Below are positions 10,667 through 24,064 of a stretch of DNA of 64,000 bases, in pieces. Each line of letters begins with the position of its first letter. Positions within the stretch are counted from its first letter, which is position 1. This DNA comes from Paenacidovorax monticola (GTDB lineage Bacteria > Pseudomonadota > Gammaproteobacteria > Burkholderiales > Burkholderiaceae_C). The stretch is from NCBI RefSeq assembly GCF_014489595.1, contig NZ_CP060790.1:930001-994000 (forward strand). The letters run 5' to 3'. A program made the translations under genes and the position numbers. The notes under the pieces are model-generated. The model was given only the letters and a program-made list of their open reading frames with translations. It was not told the DNA's origin and did not search any database.

Positions 10667-10785
10667 CGGGGCCTCCGCAGGCCAGGCAAGGAACAGGGAA
10701 TGGCGCAGGGCCTGGGGGCGCCCCGTCCGCGGCCACGAGGGCGCGCAGGCGTCGCGGGCCTCCCGGGGTCGTCACATGATGAAAC

Positions 10786-10810
10786 AGACGCTTACACCAG
10801 GCAAGCGTTT
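10786..10810. terminator. Weak hairpin downstream of the GntR gene
   Basis: ACGCTT (10788-10793) pairs with AAGCGT (10803-10808) across a 9-nt loop. On the minus strand it follows the GntR stop by about 10 bp and is trailed by TCTGTTTC, so it may terminate that transcript. The stem is short. Confidence 0.35.
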
Positions 10811-10817
10811 TGTGCGC

Positions 10818-11453
10818 TCAGCCTGCGGCTTCCAGTCCGTGGGCAAAGTGCGCCTGCATGGCGCGCGCGGTGGCGTCCGGGTCGCCAGCCAGCAGGGCCG
10901 CCATGATGGCGCGGTGCTCCTGCAGCGAGTCTTCGATGCGCCCCTGCTTGAGCAGCGAGTTGTGGCGGTTGAGCTTCATGACCTTGCGCAGGTCGGCCAC
11001 CATCTGGTCGCGCCAGCGGTTGTCGGCGATGGCCAGCAGCTGCATGTGGAAGCGCTCGTTCACCGCGAAGAACTGGTCGCGGTCGTGCACACAGGCTTCC
11101 AGTTCGTCGTGCAGGGCCTGCAGGGCCTGGCGCTGCGCGGGCGTGGCCGTGCGCGCCACCACGCCGGCGGCATCGCTCTCCAGCAGAGAGAGCAGGTGGT
11201 ACACGTCGCGCAGGTCCTTTTCGGACATTTCCGTCACGTAGGCGCCACGACGTACCTTCATCGTGACCAGGCCTTCGGCGGCCAACACCTTGAGGGCTTC
11301 GCGCAGCGGGGTGCGGCTGATGCCGAATTCCTCGGCGATCTTGAGTTCGTCGATCCAGCTGCCAGGCTCCAGCTCGCGCCGAAAGATGCGCTGGCGCAGC
11401 TGCTCCGCTACCTCTTCATAGAGTGCGCGGGGAGTGAGGGATACGGCGGACAT
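10818..11453 (-). CDS. GntR-family (FCD) regulator of the propionate locus
   Basis: 211 residues from ATG 11453 ([19 protein letters not shown]). The winged helix-turn-helix covers about residues 8-72, with [22 protein letters not shown] as recognition helix. The C-terminal FCD ligand domain covers about 85-205 and carries the metal-site pattern (D in the LLESDAAGV helix, FHMQLL, EHRAIM). Immediately divergent from methylmalonyl-CoA mutase, so it most likely controls the propionyl-CoA pathway in response to a small carboxylate. Placement is the only evidence for the target. Confidence 0.9.
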   Translation of the reverse strand: MSAVSLTPRALYEEVAEQLRQRIFRRELEPGSWIDELKIAEEFGISRTPLREALKVLAAEGLVTMKVRRGAYVTEMSEKDLRDVYHLLSLLESDAAGVVARTATPAQRQALQALHDELEACVHDRDQFFAVNERFHMQLLAIADNRWRDQMVADLRKVMKLNRHNSLLKQGRIEDSLQEHRAIMAALLAGDPDATARAMQAHFAHGLEAAG

Positions 11454-11577
11454 GGTCGAAATGTACCTCAAAAAAACTATAAATTAATAATTACAGATCA
11501 GGTAAACTCCCGATACCTTGCGAAAAGTTGCGAGCGAATCCGTCTCCTCTTGCCATATTTGCGAAAGCGCCACCGCC
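11454..11577. promoter_or_regulatory. Divergent promoter region of GntR regulator and mutase operon
   Basis: A 124-bp gap with a strikingly AT-rich core at 11466-11500 (a run of seven A, then ATAAATTAATAATTACAG) in otherwise GC-rich DNA. Promoters and a GntR operator are expected here; I could not single out a convincing TnGTnnnACnA box. Confidence 0.5.
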
Positions 11578-13731
<2,154 letters not shown>

Positions 13732-13735
<4 letters not shown>

Positions 13736-14760
13736 TCCCTGAGGCACTGCGGGACGGGGTGCTGAACGGCAGCGCGGCTGTGCAGCGCCGTGCCATGTCC
13801 AAGGCCATCACGCTGCTCGAATCCACGCGCGCCGACCACCGCGCGCAGGGCGATGCGCTGCTCACGGCCCTGCTGCCGCACACGGGCCGTGCGTTCCGCC
13901 TGGGGATCAGCGGTGTGCCGGGCGTGGGCAAGAGCACCTTCATCGAGGCGCTGGGCCTGTACCTCATCGGCCAGGGCCACCGCGTGGCCGTGCTCACCAT
14001 CGACCCGTCGAGCACGGTGTCGGGTGGCTCCATCCTGGGCGACAAGACACGCATGGAGCACCTCTCGGTGCACGAGCGCGCCTACATCCGGCCCAGCCCG
14101 AGCAGCGGCACCCTGGGCGGCGTGGCCGAGAAGACGCGCGAGGCCATGCTGGTGTGCGAGGCCGCGGGCTACGACGTGGTGATCGTCGAGACGGTGGGCG
14201 TGGGCCAGAGCGAGACGGCCGTGGCCGGCATGACCGACATGTTTGTGCTGCTGCAGCTGCCCAACGCGGGCGACGACCTGCAGGCCATCAAGAAGGGCGT
14301 GATGGAGATCGCCGATCTGGTGGTCATCAACAAGGCCGACATCGACAAGAACGCCGCCACGCGCGCCCAGGCGCAGATCACCTCCAGCCTGCGCCTGCTG
14401 GGCCTGCACGGCAACCCCGAGCACGCCCACCACGACGCCAGTCTGTGGCACCCCAGGGTGGTGCAGATGAGCGCGCTGCTGGGCGAGGGGGTGGACACCT
14501 TCTGGGCCGCCGTGAGCGAATTCCGCCAGCTCCAGACCGCCAACGGCCGCCTGGCCGCGCGCCGCGAGAAGCAGGCCCTGGCCTGGATGTGGGAGCGCAT
14601 CGACGCGGGTCTCAAGCAGGCATTCCGCCAGCATCCGCAGGTGCGCGAGCTGCTGCCCCAGCTGCAGCAGGACGTGGCGGCAGGGCGTATCGCGGCTTCC
14701 ACAGCAGCAAGAAATCTGCTCGCAGCGCAATCAGGACAGGCGCTAGAAGCTACCAATTAA
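13732..14760 (+). CDS. meaB: Methylmalonyl-CoA mutase-associated GTPase MeaB
   Basis: 342 residues, a G3E P-loop GTPase (MeaB/ArgK) that protects the mutase and gates loading of its cobalamin cofactor. Walker A is [12 protein letters not shown] (about residue 61); also visible are [30 protein letters not shown] and the NKAD base-recognition motif. The chosen start is GTG 13732, overlapping the mutase TGA by four bases (GTGA), which implies coupled translation. The last dozen residues (about SGQALEATN) are encoded by a copy of the dispersed repeat, so the C-terminal tail is probably not conserved. Confidence 0.93.
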
Positions 14761-14765
14761 ATAGC
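14724..14765. repeat. Dispersed repeat copy forming the 3' end of meaB
   Basis: AGCGC (14724-14728) and GCGCT (14740-14744) flank an 11-nt loop, followed by AAGCTACCAATTAAATAGC with GCTA/TAGC ends. It resembles the elements at 3581 and 4744. The meaB stop TAA (14758-14760) lies inside it. Confidence 0.5.
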
Positions 14766-14801
14766 AAAACCGAATTCACGAGTTCACACAAAGGACCGAC
14801 C

Positions 14802-16333
<1,532 letters not shown>

Positions 16334-16353
16334 GCAGGCGCAGGTCGGCAGCA

Positions 16354-16794
16354 ATGGCGCAATCCCGAGCATTCTTCACATCCCGGGTGGATGCATGGCT
16401 CTTTGCCATCGGCCCCATCGCGGGCCTGGCCGCGGCCTCCGTGGCGCTGCCGTTGGCCCTGCAGTCGCATGCAGGACTGGATGTGGCGGTGGCTGCGGCG
16501 GTTGTGCTGCTCACGCTGCTCCTTCCCTTGTGGCTGCTGCTGGATACCAACTACACGATGACGGAGGACGAGTTGCGCGTTCGCAGCGGCCCGTTCCGCT
16601 GGCGCATCGCCCTGGGCGATGTGCGCGAGGTCTCGCCGTCGCGTAGCTGGATTTCGTCGCCCGCGCTGTCGCTGGACCGCCTGCGCATCCGCTACGGCGC
16701 CGGCCGCAGCATTCTCGTGTCTCCGCGCGAGAAGCAGCGCTTTGTCGACAGCCTGCGCCAGCGCTGTCCTGCCGTTTTAGTTACTGGTTTTTGA
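16354..16794 (+). CDS. Small membrane protein with a bacterial PH-like (YyaB-type) domain
   Basis: 146 residues from ATG 16354. Two TM helices (about residues 17-35 and 42-62) lead into a C-terminal bPH-like domain with the pattern LLDTNYTMTEDELRVRSGPFRWRIALGDVREV and LSLDRLRIRYGAGRSILVSP, as in YyaB-like proteins. It lies between pccB and pccA with 20-bp gaps on either side, so it is surely co-transcribed with them. No role in propionate metabolism is known for this family. The domain call is from pattern recognition, not a search. Confidence 0.75.
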   Translation: MAQSRAFFTSRVDAWLFAIGPIAGLAAASVALPLALQSHAGLDVAVAAAVVLLTLLLPLWLLLDTNYTMTEDELRVRSGPFRWRIALGDVREVSPSRSWISSPALSLDRLRIRYGAGRSILVSPREKQRFVDSLRQRCPAVLVTGF

Positions 16795-16816
16795 ATTCCC
16801 TTTTGAGGAACTCGTC

Positions 16817-18861
<2,045 letters not shown>

Positions 18862-18865
<4 letters not shown>

Positions 18866-19716
18866 CGCCTGGGCGGTGGGCGGCGCCAGCCGCCGTGCCC
18901 CGGCCGCCGGCACAGGCCTCTCGCCAGCGCGGCTGGCCGTGGCAGCGCAAGGCGCTTGCGCTGCTGGCGGGCGTGCTGCTGGGCGACGGCCTGGCACTCA
19001 TGGCGGCCGGCTATTTCTCGATGGGCGTGACCGTTCCCGGCGCGCTGGGGCTTGCCGGGGGGCTGCTGGCATGGCGCTGGCACCCCGTCCATGCATGGCT
19101 CGGCTTGCGGCCCTGGCATCGCCGCCTGTGGCATGCGGGCTGGTGGCTGCTGGCGGCGTGGGTGGCCAGCGTCGCGGCATTCTGCGCTGTGCTGGCCTGG
19201 CGGTCGCAGGCCTACGACAACGCCGCAGCCCGCATGCCGCTGCAGGCCATCATCGTGCTGGGAAGCGGCACGCCCCAGGGGCGGCCATCGCCGGCGCTGC
19301 AGGCCCGCCTGGACAAGGCACGCGCAGTGGCGGCGGCCCATCCCTCGGCCTGGGTGGTGGTCTCCGGCGGGGTCGATTTTGGCGAGACGCTGAGCGAAGG
19401 CCGGGTCATGGGCGACTACCTGCGTGCACGGGGCGTGGCGCCCGAGCGCATCCTGCAGGAAGAGCGCAGCACCAGCACCGACCTGAATCTGCAGTACAGC
19501 CTGCCGCTGCTGCAGGCGAAGGGGCTGGGCCTGGATGCCGCCACCGGCTTGGTGACCAGCGATTTCCATACGCTGCGTGCCGAGCGCATCGCCCGCAAGA
19601 TCGGGTACACCCGGGCCATTCCCATCGCGGCGCCAACGCCGCTCTACATCCGCTGCAACGCCTGGCTGCGCGAGTACTTCGCCACCGCAAGCAGCTGGGT
19701 GCTCAACGAAGTGTGA
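18862..19716 (+). CDS. YdcF/DUF218-type membrane protein
   Basis: 284 residues from GTG 18862, overlapping the pccA stop by four bases. The N-terminal third has about four hydrophobic helices (residues 28-50, 55-68, 88-118). The C-terminal DUF218 domain shows AIIVLGSG, WVVVSGG, ERILQEERSTSTDLN and GLVTSDFHTLRAERIA, the conserved set of the SanA/ElyC/YdcF group, which acts at the cell envelope. Biochemistry is unknown. Coupled translation with a carboxylase is unexpected and may be only an operon accident. Confidence 0.8.
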
Positions 19717-19749
19717 ACTTTCCTTTACTCGAACCCATGGAGAATCGCC

Positions 19750-20220
<471 letters not shown>

Positions 20221-20236
20221 GCGGGGAGGCCCGGGC

Positions 20237-20704
20237 ATGGCTGCGATGGCTCCGAGCGAACTCGAGCGCTACCTCCATGAGCACATCCCGCTGTCGCGCG
20301 CCATGGCGGTGGAAGTGGTGTCGGCGGACCCCGACGGCGTGCTGCTGCGCGCGCCGCTGGCGCCTAACATCAACCACCGGGACACGGTCTTTGGCGGCAG
20401 CGCCTCGGCGCTGTCCATCCTCGCGGCCTGGTCCCTGCTGCACCAGCGGCTGTGGGCCGAAGGCCTGGAAAGCCGCCTGGTGATCCAGCGCAACACCACG
20501 GAATACGAGCAGCCCATCGCGGGCGCGTTTCTGGCCCGCTCGGCGCTGCTGGAGCCGCAGCAGTGGCCGCAGTTCACCCGCATGCTCGCGCGCAAGGGCA
20601 AGGCGCGCATCGCCGTCGCATCGGTGCTCTCCGGCGAGGACGGTGTCCCGGCGGGGCGCCTTGTGGGGGAGTTCGTGGCGCTGGACGCGGGCCAGGCGGC
20701 CTGA
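20237..20704 (+). CDS. YiiD-C-type hotdog thioesterase
   Basis: 155 residues from ATG 20237 with GGGGAGGCCCGGGC upstream. The fold is a hotdog thioesterase of the YiiD C-terminal family: PLSRAMAVEVVSADPDGVLLRAPLAPNINHRDTVFGGSASALSILAAWSLL, with the NxxxxxTxFGGS segment that lines the acyl site. It probably releases CoA from an acyl-CoA intermediate and may recover CoA in the propionyl-CoA operon, where it is the last gene. Substrate unknown. Confidence 0.75.
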   Translation: MAAMAPSELERYLHEHIPLSRAMAVEVVSADPDGVLLRAPLAPNINHRDTVFGGSASALSILAAWSLLHQRLWAEGLESRLVIQRNTTEYEQPIAGAFLARSALLEPQQWPQFTRMLARKGKARIAVASVLSGEDGVPAGRLVGEFVALDAGQAA

Positions 20705-21079
20705 GGCGGCCGGCCAGGGAGCCGTCTTTTTGTGCGCGCAACTCCGGGGCCGCAAGCGCGTGCTTTGCCGTGAATTGGTCCATTTAACGGGTGATTTCGC
20801 CCGAGATGCAGTAGCTGGATTTTTGTGACGCGAACATGCGCGCAACGTCGCGCATCCTACGCCCATCGTCGGTCAACAATGATCCAAGTTCGCTGCAGAT
20901 AAAAAGTGGCAGGAATTGGCGGTTTTTGTGACCTCTGGATGCACACAAGAGCCTGTTTGTGCCGCAGAATCCGCCCATTCGCCGCAAGCCAGCTCCTCCA
21001 GGGGTGGCGCGATTTGTTACTTTTTTCCCGTGGCCGCGCCCTGGCGCCGGCGGCGGGATCCGCCAGAGAAAAGGGCCCT
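20705..21079. other. 375-bp intergenic region upstream of bioB
   Basis: No convincing gene. The sequence becomes AT-richer from 20765. TTTTTGTGAC occurs twice, at about 20820 and 20923. No BioR-like or other biotin operator was recognised. The bioB promoter must lie here. Confidence 0.4.
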
Positions 21080-22161
21080 ATGGAATCCGTTGCCATCTCT
21101 TCCGCCACGCAGCCCGTGCAAGTGCACCGCCGCCCCAATGCCCCGCCGTACAGGGCCCCTGGACGGTGGAGGCCATCCAGGCGCTGCTTGACAAACCCCT
21201 GCTGGAGCTGCTGTTCCAGGCCCAGACCGTGCACCGCGCGCACTGGCCCGCTGGCGACATCGAACTGGCCACGCTGCTGTCGGTGAAGACCGGCGGCTGC
21301 CCCGAGAACTGCGGCTATTGCCCGCAGTCCGCCGAGTTCGACACGGGCGTGAAAGCCCAGAAGCTCATGAGCGTGGAAGAGGTGACGGCCGCTGCCCAGG
21401 CCGCCAAGGACGCGGGCGCCACGCGCTTTTGCATGGGGGCCGCCTGGCGCGCCCCCAAGGACCGCGACATCGAGAAGGTGAGCGAGCTCATCAGCGCGGT
21501 GAAGGGCCTGGGCATGCAGACCTGCGCCACCCTGGGCATGCTGGAGCCGCACCAGGCGCAGGCGCTCAAGGGCGCGGGCCTGGACTACTACAACCACAAC
21601 CTCGACACCGCGCCCGAGTACTACACCGACGTGGTGAGCACGCGCCAGTACCAGGACCGGCTGGACACGCTCGCGAGCGTGCGCGCGGCCGGCATCAGCG
21701 TGTGCTGCGGCGGCATCGTGGGCATGGGGGAGGCCCCCGTGCACCGCGCGGGCCTGATCGCTCAGTTGGCCAACCTGAACCCGTACCCCGAGTCGGTGCC
21801 CATCAACAGCCTGGTGCGCGTGCCGGGCACGCCGCTGGCGGATAGCGATCCCGTCGATCCGTTCGACTTCGTGCGCGTGATCGCCGTGGCCCGCATCACC
21901 ATGCCCAAGGCCCGCGTGCGCCTGTCGGCCGGACGCCAGCAGATGGGCGAGGCCGTGCAGGCGCTGTGCTTCATGGCTGGGGCCAACTCGATCTTCTACG
22001 GCGACAAGCTGCTCGTGACGGGCAACCCCGACGTGGAGGCCGACGTGCAACTGCTTGCCAAGCTGGGGCTGAGCGGCCACCGCACCACGGAGCATGCGCA
22101 GAACGGGCATGCCCATGCGCATGAAGAAGCTTCCGATTGCTCCTGCAGTGGGAGCTGCTAA
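21080..22161 (+). CDS. bioB: Biotin synthase BioB (frame broken at 21141-21144)
   Basis: A radical-SAM enzyme that inserts sulfur into dethiobiotin; about 360 residues after repair. The 4Fe-4S cluster motif is [15 protein letters not shown] (CxxxCxxC), followed by [24 protein letters not shown] and [11 protein letters not shown], the standard BioB signatures including 2Fe-2S ligands. ATG 21080 opens [21 protein letters not shown]; one added C in the run at 21141-21144 gives [16 protein letters not shown]. The C-terminus ends in an unusual His/Cys-rich tail ([17 protein letters not shown]). It is a lone bio gene here; other biotin genes are not in the window. Confidence 0.95.
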
Positions 22162-22229
22162 GGCCTGATGGAAGAGGGCTAGAGGCTAGAGGAGCGGGAA
22201 CGCCGTGATCTGGGCAGCCCGCTTTTCAA

Positions 22230-22263
22230 GGCCTCCGCACCTCCAGGCCAGGGTGCGGAGGCC
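22230..22263. terminator. 12-bp perfect hairpin between convergent bioB and VOC genes
   Basis: GGCCTCCGCACC (22230-22241) pairs perfectly with GGTGCGGAGGCC (22252-22263) around a 10-nt loop. It lies 69 bp after the bioB stop and 12 bp after the VOC stop, so it could end both transcripts, although neither side has a clear U-run. Confidence 0.6.
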
Positions 22264-22274
22264 CGGTGCGCGGC

Positions 22275-22688
22275 TCATTCGGGCCGATGGCACACCGCTT
22301 CAATGTTGTTGCCTTCGGGGTCGATGACGAAGGCTCCGTAGTAGTGGGCGTGATAGTCCGGGCGGAGGCCTGGTGCGCCGTTGTCCTTGCCACCGGCGGC
22401 GATCGCGGCACGGTAGAACGCATCCACCTGTGCGCGGTTTTCGGCCCGCCACGCCAGATGGCACCCCGTGGCCGCTGGCGGCCCGCCGTAGGGAGAAGGG
22501 CCATCGATGAACCACACATCGGCCTTCTTTCCGTCTGGTTCAGAGGGGTCAGGGTAGGCAAAACCCAGGATGTTCACGCCGTAGTTGCCTTCGAAGGAGA
22601 CGCTGTAGCCCAGCGGCGCCAGTGCTGCGCCGTAGAACGCCTTGGCGCGCTGGATATCGGTCACGCGGAAGGTCATGTGGTCAAGCAT
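22275..22688 (-). CDS. VOC-family protein (glyoxalase/bleomycin-resistance type) under a LexA box
   Basis: 137 residues. Two VOC modules: MLDHMTFRVTDIQRAKAFYGAAL (first metal His at residue 4), TGCHLAWRAENRAQVDAFYRAAIAAGG (second His) and GAFVIDPEGNNIEAVCH (terminal Glu). This spacing is typical of the bleomycin/glutathione-S-transferase-like VOC proteins of unknown substrate. CAGGAGCCACCGACC gives a ribosome site. A near-canonical SOS box begins about 32 bp upstream, which suggests induction by DNA damage and possibly binding of a DNA-damaging or electrophilic compound; that function is inference. Confidence 0.8.
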   Translation of the reverse strand: MLDHMTFRVTDIQRAKAFYGAALAPLGYSVSFEGNYGVNILGFAYPDPSEPDGKKADVWFIDGPSPYGGPPAATGCHLAWRAENRAQVDAFYRAAIAAGGKDNGAPGLRPDYHAHYYGAFVIDPEGNNIEAVCHRPE

Positions 22689-22720
22689 GGTCGGTGGCTC
22701 CTGAGATTGAATGAATCATT

Positions 22721-22740
22721 TACTGTATATAAAAACAGTA
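22721..22740 (-). promoter_or_regulatory. LexA (SOS) box
   Basis: TACTGTATATAAAAACAGTA matches the E. coli LexA consensus TACTGTATATATATACAGTA at 18 of 20 positions, with both CTGT and ACAG half sites intact. It lies 33-52 bp upstream of the VOC start (22688, minus strand). The only other gene side, plus strand from 22741, has no credible ORF, so the VOC gene is the target. Confidence 0.75.
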
Positions 22741-22802
22741 ATCACCGCAACCATCCTTCATGGCGGGGCCTGGGCCATGGCGCCTGCCCGGCACCCTCCC
22801 TG

Positions 22803-22830
22803 GAAAAGAACGCCAGAGTGGCATTCTGGC
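22803..22830 (-). terminator. Intrinsic terminator of the RND/rhodanese operon
   Basis: On the minus strand GCCAGA (22830-22825) pairs with TCTGGC (22817-22812) around a 7-nt loop and is followed by GTTCTTTTCC, a U-rich tail. It lies about 80 bp past the stop of the last DUF2892 gene. A competing hairpin (GGCATTC/GAATGCC, 22820-22826 with 22843-22849) shares part of the stem. Confidence 0.6.
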
Positions 22831-22909
22831 CGTTCGGGCGCGGAATGCCGCTCCGGCGGATGGCGACAGGGATGCCGCCAGCCGCTCGCGCGGCCGGTGG
22901 ATCGTTGGA

Positions 22910-23104
22910 TCAGTCCTTCTTCACCGGGCAGGTGTTGATGCCCAGCAGCGGATACGCGGGGCAGAAACGGAACAGCCCCGTGGCCAGCGGCACGACGCCG
23001 AGCCACCCCCACCAGCCCACGGTGCCCGTGGCGGCCAGGGCGATGAGGATGAGGCCGGCGATGATGCGCAGCGCGCGGTCGATGGTTCCTACATTGGCTT
23101 GCAT
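22910..23104 (-). CDS. DUF2892 small membrane protein (YgaP-tail type)
   Basis: 64 residues with one long hydrophobic region that can form two helices (about 11-28 and 30-46) and two Cys near the end (FRFCPAYPLLGINTCPVKKD). This is the DUF2892 pattern found as the membrane tail of the rhodanese YgaP. Here it is a separate gene 27 bp after the rhodanese gene and last in the operon. It may tether or partner the rhodanese at the inner membrane. Confidence 0.8.
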   Translation of the reverse strand: MQANVGTIDRALRIIAGLILIALAATGTVGWWGWLGVVPLATGLFRFCPAYPLLGINTCPVKKD

Positions 23105-23131
23105 GCTTCTCTCCTTGGGTTGTCGAATCGG

Positions 23132-23422
23132 TCAGCCGCGGCGGATGCCGCGGCCCAGTTGCAGGGCCACGGCGCCCGCCGAGCCTCCGTTGGCCGCCAG
23201 CCGGTAGCCCTGCTGGTGCAGCCACTGCAGCGCCATGCCCGAGCGGGCGCCCGACTGGCAGTACAGGAGCACGGGCGCGGCGCGGTCGGGCAGGGCGTGC
23301 TCCAGCTCCTGTGCCAGCCGGTCCAGCGGCAGGTTGATGGCGCCGTCCACATGGCCCGCAGCGTACTCGGCGGGCGAGCGCACGTCCACGACGACGGGCG
23401 GGGTGTTCGCACGGGTGTGCAT
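23132..23422 (-). CDS. Single-domain rhodanese (sulfurtransferase)
   Basis: 96 residues from ATG 23422. Rhodanese fold: VVVDVRSPAEYAAGHVDGAINLPLDRL, then the active loop CQSGAR at residues 55-60 (Cys55, six-residue loop of the thiosulfate/persulfide type). It moves sulfane sulfur via a Cys persulfide. Flanked on both sides by DUF2892 membrane proteins, it looks like a split version of YgaP. A role in sulfide, persulfide or cyanide handling is inferred from the family and from the ArsR-controlled operon. Confidence 0.88.
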   Translation of the reverse strand: MHTRANTPPVVVDVRSPAEYAAGHVDGAINLPLDRLAQELEHALPDRAAPVLLYCQSGARSGMALQWLHQQGYRLAANGGSAGAVALQLGRGIRRG

Positions 23423-23436
23423 GGCAGATGCTCCTT

Positions 23437-23646
23437 TCAGCAGCCCGGCGGTACGCCCAGCTTGCGCAGCAGCGATTCCATCAGGCACCAGCGCGTGAGC
23501 GCGCTCTGCAGCAGGTTCGCACCCACGAAGGCGGTGAACGCCAGCCACCAGGTGTTCACGAACAGCGGGCTGCCCGGGGCGCCGAGCGCGAGCGACACGA
23601 GGATGAAAGCGCCGGCCACCAGGCGCACGATTTGCCAAGAGGTCAT
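23437..23646 (-). CDS. DUF2892 small membrane protein
   Basis: 69 residues: MTSWQIVRLVAGAFILVSLALG, then VNTWWLAFTAFVGANLLQSALTRWCLMESLLRKLGVPPGC. Two hydrophobic helices and a Cys-containing tail fit DUF2892 (YgaP-like TM module). 14 bp upstream of the rhodanese gene, so co-translated with it. A paralogue of the 64-residue gene downstream but clearly diverged from it. Confidence 0.78.
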   Translation of the reverse strand: MTSWQIVRLVAGAFILVSLALGAPGSPLFVNTWWLAFTAFVGANLLQSALTRWCLMESLLRKLGVPPGC

Positions 23647-23676
23647 GGGAAAGCTCCTTGGGGTTGGGGGGATTGG

Positions 23677-24039
23677 TCAGGCGGCCGCCGGTGCGGCCAG
23701 GGCGGTGAATTCGTCGAACGCCGCCGAGGCGCGCGCGGCGTACATCAGCGACGGGCCTCCGCCCATGTAGACGGCCATGCCCAGCGCCTCGGCCACTTCC
23801 GCGCGCGTGGCGCCCAACCGGGTGAGCGCCTGGGCGTGGTAGCCCACGCAGGGGTCGCAGCGCGCAGCGACCGACAGGGCCATGGCGATGAGTTCCTTGG
23901 TCTTCGCGTCCAGCGTGCCGGGCTGGGTTGCGGCCTGGGCCATGGCCGAGAAGCCGCGCAGGGTGTCGGGAATGTCGGCGCGCAGCCGCGCAATCTGGGC
24001 GGAGGTCTGCTGGGTGAGTTCGCGGTAGCTCGGTGTCAT
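23677..24039 (-). CDS. AhpD-like carboxymuconolactone-decarboxylase-family protein
   Basis: 120 residues. The motif CDPCVGYH (Cys61-x-x-Cys64-x-x-x-His68) is the AhpD-type redox centre; LGATRAEVAEALGMAVYMGGGPSLMYAA is the usual following helix pair. Such proteins act as thiol peroxidases or reductants of peroxiredoxin. Between the RND pump and the rhodanese module, it suggests an oxidative or sulfur-stress operon. Substrate is not readable. Confidence 0.82.
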   Translation of the reverse strand: MTPSYRELTQQTSAQIARLRADIPDTLRGFSAMAQAATQPGTLDAKTKELIAMALSVAARCDPCVGYHAQALTRLGATRAEVAEALGMAVYMGGGPSLMYAARASAAFDEFTALAAPAAA

Positions 24040-24064
24040 GGCGCGGTCCTTGGGTTGGGGGAGG

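Noticed and set aside
22711..22938. 75-residue plus-strand frame next to the LexA box as its target gene
   Set aside because: No ribosome site, odd composition, and overlap with the terminator and a DUF2892 gene on the other strand.
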